Shown: piece by piece, positions 4,932 to 6,721 of the stretch
Numbering within the stretch: the stretch's first letter is position 1
Layout: each line of letters opens with the position of its first letter
Assembly (NCBI GenBank): GCA_003979185.1
Contig: RYWJ01000027.1
Location: forward strand, 1 to 6,721
DNA from: Candidatus Saccharimonadota bacterium
Lineage (GTDB): Bacteria > Patescibacteriota > Saccharimonadia > Saccharimonadales > Saccharimonadaceae
Direction: 5' to 3'
DNA length: 6,721 nucleotides
Translations under genes and position numbers: made by a program
The notes under the pieces: generated by a model
What the model was told of the DNA's origin: nothing
Database searches by the model: none
What the model saw: only the letters and a program-made list of their open reading frames with translations

Positions 4932-5453
4932 ATGGCTCGGAAAAGTAAGTATCGTCAAGAACTGGCTGACAAAATCGTGGAATTGGTCGGTCAAGGTTAT
5001 TGCCTGAAGGATGTGGCTTATTTTTGTGGCTTGTCTGACCGAACTATCTTGCGGTGGCGAGAAACGCACCTAGACTTTAACGAGGCTTTTGTGAAGGCTA
5101 CTCAACGCAGTGTGGAGAATATTGAGGCGATCAGACGGCTTGGACACCGCACTTATAAGAGAAAAACGTATATTTCCCCGAACTACGGACAGAAGCCTCT
5201 CATATCGCCCGTAAATCGCTCACAGGGGCAATTATCTCGACCGAAGAACCCTACTTGGCTGGGCTTACCGATTCACCCACGACCGATGTCGCCTTACGCC
5301 AAACGTATTCCGCACTATCTCAATCCGAACACTATGCGTGTGGAATGGGTGGAACGTTGGCGAGGCGGAGAGTTCGTCTTGGGGAGTTGTCGAATGGAGG
5401 TGTGGGAGGCAAAACATAATCATCATTGCGATATGCTACTTGAGATATATTAG
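4932..5453 (+). CDS. Small helix-turn-helix DNA-binding protein (terminase-small/transposase-type HTH)
   Basis: The 173-residue protein begins with a basic helix (MARKSKYRQELADKIVELV). A helix-turn-helix follows at about residues 22-46, with CLKDVAYFCGLSDRTILRW containing the turn CGLSD and recognition helix RTILRW. This type occurs in phage terminase small subunits and transposase DNA-binding domains. A helical stretch runs to about 75 (HLDFNEAFVKATQRSVENIEAIRRLG), then a proline- and tryptophan-rich tail (PKNPTWLGLP, HYLNPNTMRVEWVERW). The start at 4932 is chosen because of the TATAAT 6 bases before it. After about residue 80 another frame is also open for more than 70 codons, so a frameshift cannot be excluded, though the chosen frame has a plausible tail. 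It converges on the KAP NTPase gene with 10 bases between stop codons. It probably binds DNA of the element, as packaging factor, regulator or recombination protein; which is unknown. Confidence 0.65.
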   Translation: MARKSKYRQELADKIVELVGQGYCLKDVAYFCGLSDRTILRWRETHLDFNEAFVKATQRSVENIEAIRRLGHRTYKRKTYISPNYGQKPLISPVNRSQGQLSRPKNPTWLGLPIHPRPMSPYAKRIPHYLNPNTMRVEWVERWRGGEFVLGSCRMEVWEAKHNHHCDMLLEIY

Positions 5454-5463
5454 ACACCGTTTA

Positions 5464-6702
5464 TTAGCCCTCCTCATTTTCTTTACTTTCAATGACAGAA
5501 TGCGAACTCACTAATGATATTACACTCCTTAACGATTCTCTATTCAAATATGGGTCGTAGTCTGTATTTAGTAATGCATTTCTATACCATTTTTGAGTAA
5601 TGGTAAGCAGTTCATCTTCGTACCCATCATCATCTACCTTATGCGTAATAAACTCTCCGTTACGAAAAATATTGTCCAACACCATAGTAAGTTCAGTAGG
5701 GACGGTATGCCCTCTAATGATTTCTTCAATTACCTTTGAATTCGTTCCATTATTAAAACTCGCACTCTCGCTTGGTCTCGCTATGCTGATGGCTACTGCG
5801 AGCGGTACTATGAAACTTCTGCAGAATCGCTCTAGTGAGGATTGACACACGGATATTCCCGTTATGTATCCTTGGACTATAGATAATGCTAATGCGTAGC
5901 GATTAATTTCACGCATTGTCATGCCAAGAGCGTAAGCAATTCCACTCTCTACGTTAGTTGCAGATGCTAATTTCACGTTCATATAATCCTCAACGTCAAT
6001 AGTTCCTAAAGTAAAAGCGTAATCGTAAAAACGATTTAAGTAATTTGCTCCAGAGAACCTCTCGCCATAGAAACGACAAACCGTATGTGCTAACTGCTCA
6101 TTATTGACTGGTAGCAAGAAAACTAGATTCTTATTATTGCAAAAATGTTTAATACATTCTAGTGTCTTAATAGCGAACTCTGGATTACATCTATCAAGTT
6201 CGTCGACTATAAAAAGTAATTTTTTACCTGAACCTCCGACAACCTCATCGAAAAAACTAGACATAGCATTATACCGCTCGCTTGATGTGATAAACTCTTT
6301 CGTCATCTGCTCAATAGTACTTTCTTTTTCGCAGGCATTAAAATCGATTAGGCCGCAAGTGATATTTTTTATAAAATCAGCAACTTTGAACCCACTCAAT
6401 GCATCTTTAAAGCATTCTAGCCTAAAATTCTCTTCTGCTAATACATCACTCGTAAAACTAAAAAGCAGTGGTTGCAATGCATCGCCGAAGTAATCGTTTT
6501 TCCACGCATTATAATAGTAGGGGATAAACTGCTTTTTAAACTCATCTACGACTTCACGGTCAATATTGGGGAATACCTCCGTTTTCTTCTGCTCGCCAAT
6601 CCACTCTAATTGCTTCGCTATAATGGTTTTACCAGACCCCCATTTTCCATTCAAGGCCACCGTACTAGGCGATGGCATATTGGAGAGCAGATTCATTAAT
6701 AT
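5464..6702 (-). CDS. KAP-family P-loop NTPase, 5' end missing
   Basis: This 412-residue fragment is a KAP (Kidins220/ARMS-PifA) NTPase of the STAND class. Counting from the first genomic residue, Walker A GKWGSGKT is at 20-26 with G19 before it, and the family motif NAWKND is at 65-70. Walker B LLFIVDELDR is at 162-171, with D167 and E168 for Mg2+ and hydrolysis. The following sensor strand LVFLLPVNN is at 193-201, and a REINR motif like the family sensor 2 arginine region is at 264-268. No clear membrane helices interrupt the domain, unlike many bacterial KAP proteins, so it is probably cytoplasmic. Family members include PifA, which excludes phage T7 from F-plasmid cells, so a defence role is possible but unproven. 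Two TAA stops in tandem end the gene (5461-5466). The reading frame is open into the adapter, so probably 10-30 N-terminal residues and the promoter are lost. An ATG at 6694-6696 could be a start but leaves little before Walker A. Confidence 0.88.
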   Translation of the reverse strand: MLMNLLSNMPSPSTVALNGKWGSGKTIIAKQLEWIGEQKKTEVFPNIDREVVDEFKKQFIPYYYNAWKNDYFGDALQPLLFSFTSDVLAEENFRLECFKDALSGFKVADFIKNITCGLIDFNACEKESTIEQMTKEFITSSERYNAMSSFFDEVVGGSGKKLLFIVDELDRCNPEFAIKTLECIKHFCNNKNLVFLLPVNNEQLAHTVCRFYGERFSGANYLNRFYDYAFTLGTIDVEDYMNVKLASATNVESGIAYALGMTMREINRYALALSIVQGYITGISVCQSSLERFCRSFIVPLAVAISIARPSESASFNNGTNSKVIEEIIRGHTVPTELTMVLDNIFRNGEFITHKVDDDGYEDELLTITQKWYRNALLNTDYDPYLNRESLRSVISLVSSHSVIESKENEEG

Positions 6703-6721
6703 CTGTCTCTTATACACATCT
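6703..6721. other. Nextera/Tn5 mosaic-end adapter (artefact)
   Basis: CTGTCTCTTATACACATCT is an exact 19-base match to the Tn5 mosaic end used in Nextera libraries, at the extreme end of the window. It is not genomic. Translated on the minus strand from GTG it yields MYKRQ, a known contaminant N-terminus, and falsely completes the KAP NTPase frame. Confidence 0.98.

Larger units (their letters stand above)
4379..6702. mobile_element. Putative integrated element at tRNA-Ser, one end only
   Basis: DNA to the right of the truncated tRNA-Ser has the expected makeup of an integrated element: a repeat-rich non-coding end, a small helix-turn-helix protein and a KAP-family NTPase, the latter common on prophages and plasmids. 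No integrase, structural phage gene or second att site is in the window, so the element type (prophage, satellite or integrative element) cannot be assigned. The sequence breaks off at 6702 because of a library adapter. Confidence 0.55.

Noticed and set aside
5600..6493. Plus-strand ORFs opposite the KAP NTPase (5600-5845, 6104-6493)
   Set aside because: Serine-rich antisense shadows of a gene with clear Walker motifs.

Overview
The window looks like part of a genome from the candidate phyla radiation, most likely Candidatus Saccharibacteria (TM7). This is inferred from gene style, not proven. The clues are a surface-domain remnant of the Fibrobacter succinogenes major paralogous (FSMPD) type, an unusually small Mur-ligase-like protein, large proteins with no recognisable family, and three genes whose -10 box lies exactly 6 bases before the ATG, as expected for leaderless mRNAs. 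The standard genetic code fits all genes.

Left part (1-4322), probably resident chromosome. On the minus strand a stand-alone, degenerate Mur-ligase central domain (319-1065) is followed by a remnant of a surface-protein domain (26-286). On the plus strand come a complete tRNA-Arg(GCG) with its own promoter, structured leader and terminator (1184-1450). Next is a two-pass membrane protein behind a fully consensus sigma-70 promoter (1474-2162), closed by a strong terminator. An intergenic region with a 43-bp element duplicated at 65-bp spacing follows (2279-2386). Last is a 584-residue soluble protein of unknown function (2482-4236), ending in a tRNA-like hairpin and a bidirectional terminator.

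Junction (4323-4378). The minus strand carries only the 3' half of a tRNA-Ser(CGA): anticodon loop, variable arm, T arm, acceptor strand and CCA. The 5' half is absent and homology stops at the anticodon stem-loop. This is the usual footprint of a tyrosine-recombinase element integrated in a tRNA gene, so DNA to the right of about 4379 is probably a mobile element.

Right part (4379-6702), putative element. It begins with about 550 bp without a convincing gene but rich in short direct repeats (4436-4573) and a 12-bp inverted repeat (4663-4821), possibly recombination or control sites. Then come a small helix-turn-helix protein (4932-5453) and, convergent to it, a KAP-family P-loop NTPase (5464-6702), a family often found on mobile elements. 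No integrase is visible; it would have to lie beyond the window.

The last 19 bases (6703-6721) are an exact Nextera/Tn5 mosaic end, a sequencing artefact. The NTPase is therefore truncated at its N-terminus, and the apparent start residues MYKRQ are adapter-derived.
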